Origin: an uncultured Muribaculaceae bacterium
GTDB taxonomy: Bacteria; Bacteroidota; Bacteroidia; Bacteroidales; Muribaculaceae
NCBI GenBank assembly: GCA_910579185.1
Contig: CAJTTG010000001.1
Span: forward strand, 496,001-560,000
Length of the DNA stretch: 64,000 nt
Reading direction: 5' to 3'
Below the pieces are notes generated by a model. The model saw nothing but the letters and a program-made list of their open reading frames with translations, was not told where the DNA came from and ran no database searches. A program made the translations under genes and the position numbers. Positions 1-7,888 of this stretch are shown one piece after another (within the stretch, counting starts at the first letter, position 1; every line of letters starts with the position of its first letter).

Positions 1-41
1 CCAATAGTTCCTTCGATAGCTGCTAAAATCGTTGCTAACAT
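1..41 (-). CDS. atpE: ATP synthase F0 subunit c (5' end only)
   Basis: Only the first 14 codons are inside the window, reading MLATILAAIEGTIG on the minus strand from an ATG at 41. The rest lies beyond the left edge. Subunit c forms the proton- or sodium-translocating ring of the F0 motor in the inner membrane. The identity rests mainly on position, directly downstream of atpB in the usual Bacteroidota order atpD-atpC-atpB-atpE, with support from the short hydrophobic N-terminus. The ion-binding carboxylate and helical hairpin cannot be seen. Confidence 0.75.
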   Translation of the reverse strand, partial: MLATILAAIEGTI

Positions 42-87
42 AACTGAAAAGTTTTAAAAGATTATTGTTTCGTTAATTTTTAATTTC

Positions 88-1215
88 TTATTTAGTTTGT
101 GCCACTGCGGCATCCGCCACATGGCTTTCATTTTTCTCTTCATGTTTCTCGTGTCCATGCTCCTGTCCGAACGAGATGAACAATGTGGACAGCATTGTGA
201 ACACGTATGCCTGGATAAAGCTTACCAACACATCAATCAACAGCATGAAGATCGAGAAAAGCATCGACACTACGGTTGTAGCTCCTGCGACAGCAGGTCC
301 CATGACTGCGAATATAAATATAAGCAAGGTAAGCACAATGACTATCATGTGGCCGCCAAGCATATTGGCAAACAGACGGACTGTCAGAGCCGCCGGCTTC
401 GTGAATATACCGAAAAGCTCGATCAACGGCATGATTGGAAGCGGAAATTTGAGCCACAATGGAACATCCGGCCAGAAAATATCCTTCCAATAATGCTTCG
501 TGCCAAACAGGTTGGTGGCAAGGAACGTGAAGATCGCCAGCACCATCGTAACGGCTATGTTGCCGGTCAGATTGGCTCCACCGGGGAAAATCACGATAAG
601 ACCAAGCAAGTTGAAATACAATATCAGGAAGAAAACCGTCAGAAGATACGGCGCGAACTTCATCGAACGGTCGCCAAGAGTGGGACGGATCACACCCTTG
701 TATATGAACTCAATCAAAGCCTCAAGAGCACCCACGATACGGCGAGGAGCCTTATGGCCATTGAGTCGGTGCCAACGGGCCACAGCATATACCGACCAAA
801 GCAGCAGAGCGACCGTAATGAAAAGAGCGCACACATTTTTTGTTATCGATATGTCCCAAGGTCTATATTCCGACCCGTCAGGCATGATCTGCACAACCTT
901 TCCCTTGTATTTGCTATCCTCACCTGCGATTTTGAATACGGCATCTCCGTCACGATACTCCTGATCGTGCTCGACACGGGAAGACATAAAGCAATGCACG
1001 CCATCCTTGCCGATAAGAATGATCGGCAACGGAATACGCTTATGGTGATTGAACGGAACCTCCCAGCCATAAGCGTCCCCGAGATGTTCGAATATAATTT
1101 CCTTAGGATTGACCTTATTCTCCCCCTCACCGCTTGAATCCGAGGCAAAGGCATTCATCGGCGCCGCAAGCACCGAGAGAATCAAAGCCATTATAAGGAG
1201 TCCCTTTTTAATCAT
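88..1215 (-). CDS. atpB: ATP synthase F0 subunit a
   Basis: Subunit a forms the ion half-channels against the c-ring. The protein has about 375 residues. It opens with a signal-like hydrophobic stretch (MIKKGLLIMALILSVLAAP), has an extra N-terminal domain of about 120 residues, and then the multi-helix subunit-a core including 'ALTVRLFANMLGGH', which carries the essential arginine. The long N-terminal extension relative to the E. coli protein is typical of Bacteroidota. The open frame reaches a TTG at 1224 overlapping the atpC stop, but I prefer the ATG at 1215, which places the signal-like segment at the N-terminus, 5 bases after atpC ends. The C-terminus is rich in His and Glu. Confidence 0.95.
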   Translation of the reverse strand: MIKKGLLIMALILSVLAAPMNAFASDSSGEGENKVNPKEIIFEHLGDAYGWEVPFNHHKRIPLPIILIGKDGVHCFMSSRVEHDQEYRDGDAVFKIAGEDSKYKGKVVQIMPDGSEYRPWDISITKNVCALFITVALLLWSVYAVARWHRLNGHKAPRRIVGALEALIEFIYKGVIRPTLGDRSMKFAPYLLTVFFLILYFNLLGLIVIFPGGANLTGNIAVTMVLAIFTFLATNLFGTKHYWKDIFWPDVPLWLKFPLPIMPLIELFGIFTKPAALTVRLFANMLGGHMIVIVLTLLIFIFAVMGPAVAGATTVVSMLFSIFMLLIDVLVSFIQAYVFTMLSTLFISFGQEHGHEKHEEKNESHVADAAVAQTK

Positions 1216-1220
1216 ACCGT

Positions 1221-1460
1221 TCAATATATGCAGACCGACACTACGTTATTATCAACATCAACAATCCCGCCACCAATTTCCACTGATGTCTGATTGCCGT
1301 TCTCCTCATAAACCACATTTCCGGGAGTCAGAGTAGAGATCAGGGAAGCATGATTATGGAGCACGGTGAACGCACCCATTGTTCCGGGAAGTGAAACCAT
1401 GGTCACCTCCCCTTCAAAAACAATGTCCTCCGCTGAAATAATCTTTAGTGTCATAGTCAA
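1221..1460 (-). CDS. atpC: ATP synthase F1 epsilon subunit, short form
   Basis: This 79-residue protein matches the N-terminal beta-sandwich domain of the F1 epsilon subunit, with 'GEVTMVSLPGTMGAFTVLHNHASLIS' covering the conserved region that contacts gamma and the c-ring. It lacks the C-terminal helical hairpin that gives about 130-140 residues in E. coli and is used for autoinhibition. Short epsilon subunits are usual in Bacteroidota, so this looks like a natural form and not a truncation. It lies 18 bases downstream of atpD and abuts atpB. Confidence 0.93.
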   Translation of the reverse strand: MTMTLKIISAEDIVFEGEVTMVSLPGTMGAFTVLHNHASLISTLTPGNVVYEENGNQTSVEIGGGIVDVDNNVVSVCIY

Positions 1461-1478
1461 ATTAGTCTCATTGCTTCA

Positions 1479-2978
1479 TTAAGCCTGCACTTCAGCAAGC
1501 ATTTTCTTTCCTTTGGCAATCGCTTCATCGATTGTGCCGACGTTAAGGAACGCCTGTTCGGGATATTCGTCCATCTCACCGCTCAGAATCATCTTGAAGC
1601 CGCGGATAGTCTCCGACAGCGGCACCATCACACCGGGAAGACCGGTGAACTGTTCTGCCACATTAAACGGCTGCGAGAGGAAACGCTGCGCACGACGGGC
1701 ACGGGATACAACGAGCTTATCTTCATCGGAAAGTTCGTCAACACCGAGAATCGCGATAATATCCTGCAACTCGTTATATTTCTGGAGCAGCTGCTTGACA
1801 GCCTGTGCAGTATTATAGTGTTCCTCACCGATAATATTCGGATCAAGAATACGCGAAGTCGATTCCAACGGATCCACAGCCGGATAGATACCAAGCTCGG
1901 CAATCTTACGGCTCAACACTGTGGTTGCGTCAAGGAAGCTGAAAGTGGTTGCAGGAGCAGGGTCAGTCAAGTCGTCGGCAGGCACATAGATAGCCTGTAC
2001 TGAGGTGATCGAACCATTCTTTGTTGATGTGATACGCTCCTGAAGCATACCCATTTCAGATGCAAGAGTAGGCTGGTAACCAACGGCCGAAGGCATACGT
2101 CCGAGAAGAGCGGAAACCTCGCTACCTGCCTGAGTGAAACGGAAAATGTTGTCGATAAACAGAAGAATCTCTTTACCGCCACCATCCTGATCACGGAACT
2201 GCTCGGCAACAGTAAGCCCCGAGAGAGCGACACGGAGACGTGCACCCGGCGGCTCGTTCATCTGACCGAACACCAGTGTCGCCTGCGACTCCTTGACCTT
2301 TTCCATGTCAACATCCTCGAGGTTCCACTCGCCACGTTCCATTCCCTCCTGGAATTTCTCACCATATTTCATTACACCGCTCTCGATCATCTCACGCAGA
2401 AGGTCATTACCCTCACGTGTACGTTCACCAACACCGGTGAACACCGAGAAACCATTGTGTCCTTTGGCAATATTATTGATAAGCTCCATGATCAACACGG
2501 TCTTACCGACACCTGCACCACCGAACAAACCGATCTTACCACCCTTGCTGTAAGGTTCAAGGAGGTCAATCACCTTAATACCGGTATACAGAATCTCTGT
2601 GCCGATCGTAAGATCATCGAACGCCGGTGCCGGCTGATGGATCGGACGGAGATTATCGCGGTCAAGAGCCGGGAGACGGTCAATTGCATCACCGATAACG
2701 TTAAGAAGACGACCCTTCACCTGCGAACCGGTGGGAACAGCGATCGGACGTTCAAGATTATCCACTCTGACACCTCGCTGCAAGCCATCAGTACTTTCCA
2801 TAGCCACACAACGCACCGTATCCTCTCCGATATGCTGCTCAACCTCGAGGATCAGCATTGATCCGTCGGGACGGTCAACTTTCAGAGCCGTATAGATAGG
2901 CGGTAGATCGTTGCCTTCGAACGAAACGTCGACTACAGGACCGATCACCTGTGCAATTTTTCCGAATTTATCGCTCAT
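1479..2978 (-). CDS. atpD: ATP synthase F1 subunit beta
   Basis: This is the catalytic subunit of the F1 head, which makes ATP from ADP and phosphate using rotation of gamma. The 499 residues are full length. The P-loop GGAGVGKT is visible near residue 155, followed by the 'GVGERTREGNDL' region, the Walker B stretch 'ILLFIDNIFRFTQAGSEVSALLG', and the C-terminal DELSDEDK segment, a variant of the DELSEED lever. It is the first atp gene of the cluster in the direction of transcription and starts only 27 bases after the end of nuoH, which suggests co-transcription with the upstream nuo genes. Confidence 0.98.
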   Translation of the reverse strand: MSDKFGKIAQVIGPVVDVSFEGNDLPPIYTALKVDRPDGSMLILEVEQHIGEDTVRCVAMESTDGLQRGVRVDNLERPIAVPTGSQVKGRLLNVIGDAIDRLPALDRDNLRPIHQPAPAFDDLTIGTEILYTGIKVIDLLEPYSKGGKIGLFGGAGVGKTVLIMELINNIAKGHNGFSVFTGVGERTREGNDLLREMIESGVMKYGEKFQEGMERGEWNLEDVDMEKVKESQATLVFGQMNEPPGARLRVALSGLTVAEQFRDQDGGGKEILLFIDNIFRFTQAGSEVSALLGRMPSAVGYQPTLASEMGMLQERITSTKNGSITSVQAIYVPADDLTDPAPATTFSFLDATTVLSRKIAELGIYPAVDPLESTSRILDPNIIGEEHYNTAQAVKQLLQKYNELQDIIAILGVDELSDEDKLVVSRARRAQRFLSQPFNVAEQFTGLPGVMVPLSETIRGFKMILSGEMDEYPEQAFLNVGTIDEAIAKGKKMLAEVQA

Positions 2979-3005
2979 GATATAGATATTATCTGTTATT
3001 CGAAT

Positions 3006-4082
3006 TTAAAAATATAGATTGGTCACAATGATGATAGCCATCAGAATGAGGTTGAACAAACCGAAAGGCATCAGGTATTTCCATTCCAGTGAAAGCATCT
3101 GGTCGATTCGGAGACGGGGGAATGTCCACTTGAACCAGATGATGATAAACGATACTGCGACAGCCTTACCGATAAACCATACTACTGAAGGGATATAGTC
3201 CATTATAGCATTGAAGCCATCCCAACCCGGGAAGTGAAGCGGCATCCAGCCACCGAGGAACAGGAGTGTAGCCACGCCTGAAACAATGAACAGGTTGAGG
3301 TACTCTGCCAGATAGAAGAAACCGAAATGAATACCGGAATACTCAGTATGGTAGCCGGCGGTAAGCTCACTTTCAGCCTCAGGAAGGTCGAACGGGCCAC
3401 GGTTAGTCTCGGCAGTACCGGCAATCAGATAGATCACAAATGCGATGATCGCAGGAAGATGACCCGAGAAGATAAACCAGAGATGATCCTGCTTCTCAAC
3501 GATCTCAACAACGTTCATCGTACCGGCGAAAGCAACCATAGTCAGGACAGAGAGACCAATGGAGATCTCATAGCTGACCATCTGTGCACCTGAACGCAAC
3601 GCACCGATAAGGGTGAACTTATTGTTCGACGACCATCCGGCGAGCAAGATACCCAGAACGCCGATTGAGGAGACAGCGAGAAGGAAGAAAATACCGATAT
3701 TGAAGTTCAGAACCTGAAGTCCGTTACCCCATGGAAGCACTGCGAATGCAAGCATCGAAGCAAGAATCACGAGATAAGGAGCAAGAGCAAACAAGAACTT
3801 ATCAGTATGGTTAAGCGAAATAAGCTCTTTGATAAGCATTTTGAACATGTCGGCGATACTCTGGAGCAAACCCCAGGGGCCTACACGGTTCGGGCCGAGA
3901 CGGCACTGGAAAGCCGCACAGATCTTACGCTCGAAATAGATGTAGAACAACGCCAGAACGGAATATGTCAGAAGCAACACAAGGCCAATAAGCACACATT
4001 CCGTGACCACTGTGAGCCACTCAGGCATAAACGACCGCAGAAGATTGTCGATCCAGTTGGTCAGTACTGAGAAATTAAACAT
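3006..4082 (-). CDS. nuoH: NADH-quinone oxidoreductase subunit H
   Basis: NuoH is a multi-pass membrane subunit of complex I that forms the quinone-binding chamber where the peripheral and membrane arms meet. The protein has 358 residues with about eight hydrophobic segments and the conserved 'YFERKICAAFQCRLGPNRVGPWG' loop near residues 50-70, followed by 'ETNRGPFDLPEAESELTAGYHTEYSG'. It ends cleanly. In most Bacteroidota nuoH is followed by nuoI-J-K-L-M-N. Here the next gene is atpD, so the operon is cut short or rearranged. Confidence 0.97.
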   Translation of the reverse strand: MFNFSVLTNWIDNLLRSFMPEWLTVVTECVLIGLVLLLTYSVLALFYIYFERKICAAFQCRLGPNRVGPWGLLQSIADMFKMLIKELISLNHTDKFLFALAPYLVILASMLAFAVLPWGNGLQVLNFNIGIFFLLAVSSIGVLGILLAGWSSNNKFTLIGALRSGAQMVSYEISIGLSVLTMVAFAGTMNVVEIVEKQDHLWFIFSGHLPAIIAFVIYLIAGTAETNRGPFDLPEAESELTAGYHTEYSGIHFGFFYLAEYLNLFIVSGVATLLFLGGWMPLHFPGWDGFNAIMDYIPSVVWFIGKAVAVSFIIIWFKWTFPRLRIDQMLSLEWKYLMPFGLFNLILMAIIIVTNLYF

Positions 4083-4124
4083 ATCTGTTGGAAATTACTA
4101 TTTTACTCTGTGGATAATCAATTC

Positions 4125-5753
4125 TTAGCGGTCCATATCAGGGACGATATAGTCAAGCGATCCGCCGATTGTGATAAGGTCGGCAATCTTGCTTCCGCGC
4201 GTCAGATGGTCAACGACTGCAGCAGCCGGCAGACACGGAGGAGCTATCTTCAGACGATAAGGCTTGGTATTGCCGTCGCTCTCAAGATAGATACCGAAAG
4301 TGCCGCGGCATCCCTCTACTGTGCGGAACCAGTGTCCTACAGGCAACTTAAGCACTTTGGGAACTTTCACACAATATTCGCCTTCGGGAATATTATCGAT
4401 AAGCTGCTCTATGATACGCGCACTCTGGGTCATCTCGTCAAGACGGACCTTGAATCGGGCCATGGCATCACCCTCGGTGCGTACAACTTCCTCGAAGTCA
4501 AGCTCACCGTAAATGCTGTATGGATCAGTCTTACGGACATCACAAGCCCAGCCCGAAGCACGTCCCGAAGGTCCGGTCACAGACCAGTTGATTGCATCTT
4601 CACGTGAAAGGACTCCTACGCCCTCCATACGGTTCTTTGCAATGACATTTCCAGTAAACACCTTATTATATTCCTTGATATTCTTCGGGATAACAGCAAG
4701 AAGAGCCTTGACATCATCAACGAAATCAGGCGCGAGATCCTGCATCACACCACCGATACACTCATAGTTGAAAGTCATTCGCGCACCGCATGTTTTCTCC
4801 ATGATATCAAGAATCTGCTCACGGACACGAAGAGTGTAGAACAACATGGTTGTAGCACCAAGGTCCATGCAATAAGTACCGATAAACAGACAGTGGGATG
4901 CGATACGTGAAAGCTCATCCATCAGCACACGGATCACCTGCGCACGGCGTGAGATCTCGATACCGGCAGCCTCCTCGATTGTCATACACAGACAATGATG
5001 ATAAGGATGGCCGGAGAAATAGTCAAGACGGTCCATGAAGTGGAGAGTCTGCGGATAAGTCAGTTTCTCGCATATTTTTTCAATACCGCGGTGAATATAA
5101 CCCATGTAGACATCGATCTTCTGTACAGTCTCTCCGTCTACCGCCGTACGGAAACGGAGCACGCCATGGGTAGCAGGGTGCTGCGGACCGATATTCACAA
5201 CGAAATCATTCGGTTCGAACACACGCACTTCCTTTGCCTCAACAGTTCCGTCCTCATTCTCAACATATGTTGTTGTGAAATCACTCTGACGTTCACTTTC
5301 AGTTGTGAAATGGTTGTGCTCGGGACTTTCGTCATAATCCTTACGCAATGGATACCCGTCCCAATCAATGCTGAGGAACAGACGACGCATATCGGGATTG
5401 CCGATAAAGATAATTCCGAAGAAGTCATAGACCTCACGTTCGAAAATAGTGGCAATCTTCCAAAGATCAGCTACGCTGTGCAGCATGGGCTTTTCACGGT
5501 CGGGAGCTGTAACCTTCACGGAGATATGCTCATTATGTGCAGTTGATGTCAGATAATAGACGCAACCGAATTTATCGGTCCAGTCCATACCCACGATAGT
5601 CACCAAGAAATCAAAACCTAAAGCTTCATTCTCCTTGAGTTCCTTAGCCAGAGCATGCCACTGGGCATCAGCGATCTCGACCTCAAGCATCTTGCCTTCG
5701 GTGATAACCGCTTCGGGGAACAAACGAGCTATGGTTTCCTGTATCTGTGCCAT
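4125..5753 (-). CDS. nuoCD: NADH-quinone oxidoreductase subunit CD (fused)
   Basis: This is a natural fusion of NuoC and NuoD in 542 residues, as in many Bacteroidota. Residues 1 to about 160 are NuoC-like, containing 'HSVADLWKIATIFEREVYDFFGI'. From about 180 the protein is the NuoD 49-kDa-type subunit, with 'NIGPQHPATHGVLRF', which lines the quinone site, and 'MGYIHRGIEKICE'. It belongs to the peripheral arm of complex I. It lies 31 bases after nuoB and 42 bases before nuoH. Confidence 0.97.
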   Translation of the reverse strand: MAQIQETIARLFPEAVITEGKMLEVEIADAQWHALAKELKENEALGFDFLVTIVGMDWTDKFGCVYYLTSTAHNEHISVKVTAPDREKPMLHSVADLWKIATIFEREVYDFFGIIFIGNPDMRRLFLSIDWDGYPLRKDYDESPEHNHFTTESERQSDFTTTYVENEDGTVEAKEVRVFEPNDFVVNIGPQHPATHGVLRFRTAVDGETVQKIDVYMGYIHRGIEKICEKLTYPQTLHFMDRLDYFSGHPYHHCLCMTIEEAAGIEISRRAQVIRVLMDELSRIASHCLFIGTYCMDLGATTMLFYTLRVREQILDIMEKTCGARMTFNYECIGGVMQDLAPDFVDDVKALLAVIPKNIKEYNKVFTGNVIAKNRMEGVGVLSREDAINWSVTGPSGRASGWACDVRKTDPYSIYGELDFEEVVRTEGDAMARFKVRLDEMTQSARIIEQLIDNIPEGEYCVKVPKVLKLPVGHWFRTVEGCRGTFGIYLESDGNTKPYRLKIAPPCLPAAAVVDHLTRGSKIADLITIGGSLDYIVPDMDR

Positions 5754-5783
5754 ATATTTTTCGTTATTGTATTTACACTTACA

Positions 5784-6392
5784 TTAATCCTCTACGCCTT
5801 CAACCGGGTGAGCTTTCAAAAATTCTTCCTGCTTCTCCTTGCGGTTGACAACGCCAAAGAAGCGTTCAACTTTCATCTTACGCGAAAGCTGCATGATAGA
5901 ATAGATCATGGCTTCCGGACGCGGAGGACAACCGGGCAGATAGACATCGACAGGTATAATCTGATCAACGCCCATCACGACATGATATGATTTCTTGAAT
6001 GGGCCACCGGAAACGGCACAGGACCCACATGCAATGACATATTTCGGTTCTGCAAGCTGATCATAGAGTCGACGCACGATAGGAGCCATTCTGGTCACAA
6101 TCGTACCGGCAACCATCATGAAGTCGGCCTGACGTGGCGACGAACGGGCTACTTCCCATCCGAAGCGTGCCATATCAAAACGAGCGGCACCGAGAGATAC
6201 GAATTCGATGCCACAGCAGCTTGTTGCAAATGTAAGAGGCCAGATAGAGTTCGAACGACCCCAGTTTATAAGCTTGTCAAATGTTCCTACGACTACATTG
6301 ACTCCGGCCTCCTGTAGTTCGGAGACCATCTTTTCGATATACTCGTTATCTTTCCACGCCTCGTAGGGCATGCTTTTTGTTGTTACTTCCAT
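5784..6392 (-). CDS. nuoB: NADH-quinone oxidoreductase subunit B
   Basis: NuoB carries the terminal N2 4Fe-4S cluster that passes electrons to quinone. The 202-residue protein shows the cluster cysteines in 'FATSCCGIEF', 'IACGSCAVSGGPF' and 'VYLPGCPPRPEA'. Its start overlaps the end of nuoA by about 10 bases. The C-terminal tail of about 25 residues beyond the core is charged and of no obvious role. Confidence 0.97.
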   Translation of the reverse strand: MEVTTKSMPYEAWKDNEYIEKMVSELQEAGVNVVVGTFDKLINWGRSNSIWPLTFATSCCGIEFVSLGAARFDMARFGWEVARSSPRQADFMMVAGTIVTRMAPIVRRLYDQLAEPKYVIACGSCAVSGGPFKKSYHVVMGVDQIIPVDVYLPGCPPRPEAMIYSIMQLSRKMKVERFFGVVNRKEKQEEFLKAHPVEGVED

Positions 6393-6760
6393 TCAAGAGC
6401 TCCTTTCCGCCAGGCATAAACCAGTCCCAGCACTAAGATTGAGAAAAAGAAAGCGATCGAGATCAGGCTCTGCATACCGAACTGTTTGAGATCCTGAAGA
6501 ACGGTTGCCCATGGGAACAGGAACACACATTCTACATCAAACATGAGGAACAAGATCGCAAACAGATAGTAGCCTACCTTAAACTGCGCCATACTCTCAC
6601 CGCGAGTCGGAATACCGCATTCATAAGGCTCGCCTTTCTGCGCATTGAACGAGCGCGGTGCCATTAATTTTGCCACCCACAACGCCAGAAAGACCAGCGC
6701 GATACCGGTCAGCGCAGCCGTAACGGCCAACGTGGATGAAAGAATCGTCAATGAAATCAT
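6383..6760 (-). CDS. nuoA: NADH-quinone oxidoreductase subunit A
   Basis: NuoA is a small three-helix membrane subunit of complex I. The 125 residues include three hydrophobic segments and the conserved loop 'PYECGIPTRGESMAQFKVGYYLFAILFLMFDVECVFLFPW'. It is the first gene of the nuo-atp run. A TAnnTTTG promoter lies about 120 bases upstream. No nuoE, nuoF or nuoG is seen; Bacteroidota complexes usually lack this NADH-dehydrogenase module. Confidence 0.96.
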   Translation of the reverse strand: MISLTILSSTLAVTAALTGIALVFLALWVAKLMAPRSFNAQKGEPYECGIPTRGESMAQFKVGYYLFAILFLMFDVECVFLFPWATVLQDLKQFGMQSLISIAFFFSILVLGLVYAWRKGALEWK

Positions 6761-6880
6761 ATTATAAAAAATGTATATTTTACACTACGCATTCTTATTT
6801 CCATCGCAAACACACTATTCATCAGTCAAATAAATCCCAATGGCAAATGCGCGTACAATGGCAATTGATTTAATACGGTG

Positions 6881-6888
6881 CAAATATA
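6881..6888 (-). promoter_or_regulatory. -7 element of the nuoA promoter
   Basis: On the minus strand the sequence reads TATATTTG, an exact match to the Bacteroidota -7 consensus TAnnTTTG, inside an AT-rich gap upstream of nuoA. No clear -33 TTTG is found at the expected distance. It would drive the nuoA-B-CD-H-atpD-C-B-E run with a leader of about 110 bases. Confidence 0.6.
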
Positions 6889-6923
6889 CAAAATTTTATT
6901 TAAAATATTTCACAGATTCCCCT

Positions 6924-6964
6924 AAAAAGGCAGACAATGTTAATAACAATCATGCCATCTGCCT
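6924..6964 (-). terminator. Probable terminator after the lipoprotein gene
   Basis: AGGCAGA at 6928-6934 pairs with TCTGCCT at 6958-6964 around a 23-base loop. On the minus strand the stem is followed by five T residues. It lies just after the stop of the lipoprotein gene at 6987 and before the nuoA promoter. The loop is long, so this is moderate evidence. Confidence 0.5.
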
Positions 6965-6986
6965 CTCCCTAAAAGCCCCTGACAAT

Positions 6987-7847
6987 TCATGATCCGGTCA
7001 AATTCGGCGTCAGAAAACCTGACACGCGATAGGAAACGTCATCTACACAGACCACCATCTCTATCCTCAACTCATCACGAAGTCGTGCTGTCGCAGAGAA
7101 TGAGAGAAGATCCACCGCAACATCTCCGTTGCAGCTGACCGAATCACCCATATCCAACGTATAACCATCGTCGGTCAGGGAAAAGACAAGCCCGTGGAAA
7201 GAGAGCGACATCCTGCATCCTCCGATCGACAGCCCGTCAACAGTCAGATCCGCACGCCCCTGCGACGGGCGTATTGAAAGCCGATAGACAGGCGAGTAGT
7301 CGATCTGTTCCGATTCCCCACCGACAACATCCACCCTCGTGGTTCCATCGGCAAGTATCCTATAAGGGTACGCCATAACCTGATAACGACCGTCGACAAC
7401 ATAGCTGGCATAGATACCGGATGTTCCATTCGGATCAAGGTCATTGGATTTTGTATAGACAATCTCGACATCGGTTATAGCCGTGCCACTGTTGACAGGA
7501 TCATCCGAGATTAGCACGTCGGCCTTGATCATACGTTCCTTCTCATGATTATCCGATGTATATGTCATCTCCACATCCGAAAACGTCAGTGTGAGCGGAG
7601 TCGCATCTTCACTCACACGAAGATTGGAGATTGTCAGATTGGCAGTGCGACGCGTATCATCGAACACTATAGAATAGGTCACATCGTCAAACACAGAGCC
7701 GGAGCCCGATCGGGCATCAACCGAGGTGACATAGTTGAACGCACGCGGCATGTCCGCCGTAACGATATTCTCAAAGGGATCTGAATTCCGGCACCCGGCC
7801 AGAGTCAGAATCAACGAAGTCAATATGCAAAGTCGAAGCGGTTTCAT
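6987..7847 (-). CDS. Putative lipoprotein downstream of a TonB receptor
   Basis: This 286-residue protein begins with a signal peptide ending in the lipobox LTLAGC, so it should be a lipid-anchored envelope protein with the mature Cys at residue 19. The remainder is rich in beta-strand-forming residues with many Asp, Thr and Ser. I do not recognise a family. It lies 41 bases after the TonB-dependent receptor on the same strand, so it is probably co-transcribed and may serve as its surface partner. That role is inferred from context only. Confidence 0.8.
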   Translation of the reverse strand: MKPLRLCILTSLILTLAGCRNSDPFENIVTADMPRAFNYVTSVDARSGSGSVFDDVTYSIVFDDTRRTANLTISNLRVSEDATPLTLTFSDVEMTYTSDNHEKERMIKADVLISDDPVNSGTAITDVEIVYTKSNDLDPNGTSGIYASYVVDGRYQVMAYPYRILADGTTRVDVVGGESEQIDYSPVYRLSIRPSQGRADLTVDGLSIGGCRMSLSFHGLVFSLTDDGYTLDMGDSVSCNGDVAVDLLSFSATARLRDELRIEMVVCVDDVSYRVSGFLTPNLTGS

Positions 7848-7888
7848 ATACTTTCAACCGCCCGGAGCCCGAAATTGTTCCGGCAATA

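Noticed and set aside
97..1137. A 346-codon open frame on the plus strand opposite atpB
   Set aside because: It is rich in Cys, His and Arg with no recognisable domain, and is fully antisense to a clearly conserved atpB. It is a shadow of that gene's codon use.
1221..1460. Truncated atpC as a pseudogene
   Set aside because: Short epsilon subunits lacking the C-terminal hairpin are normal in Bacteroidota, and the frame is intact.
4125..5753. NuoC-NuoD fusion as a novelty
   Set aside because: NuoCD fusions are common in Bacteroidota and other groups.
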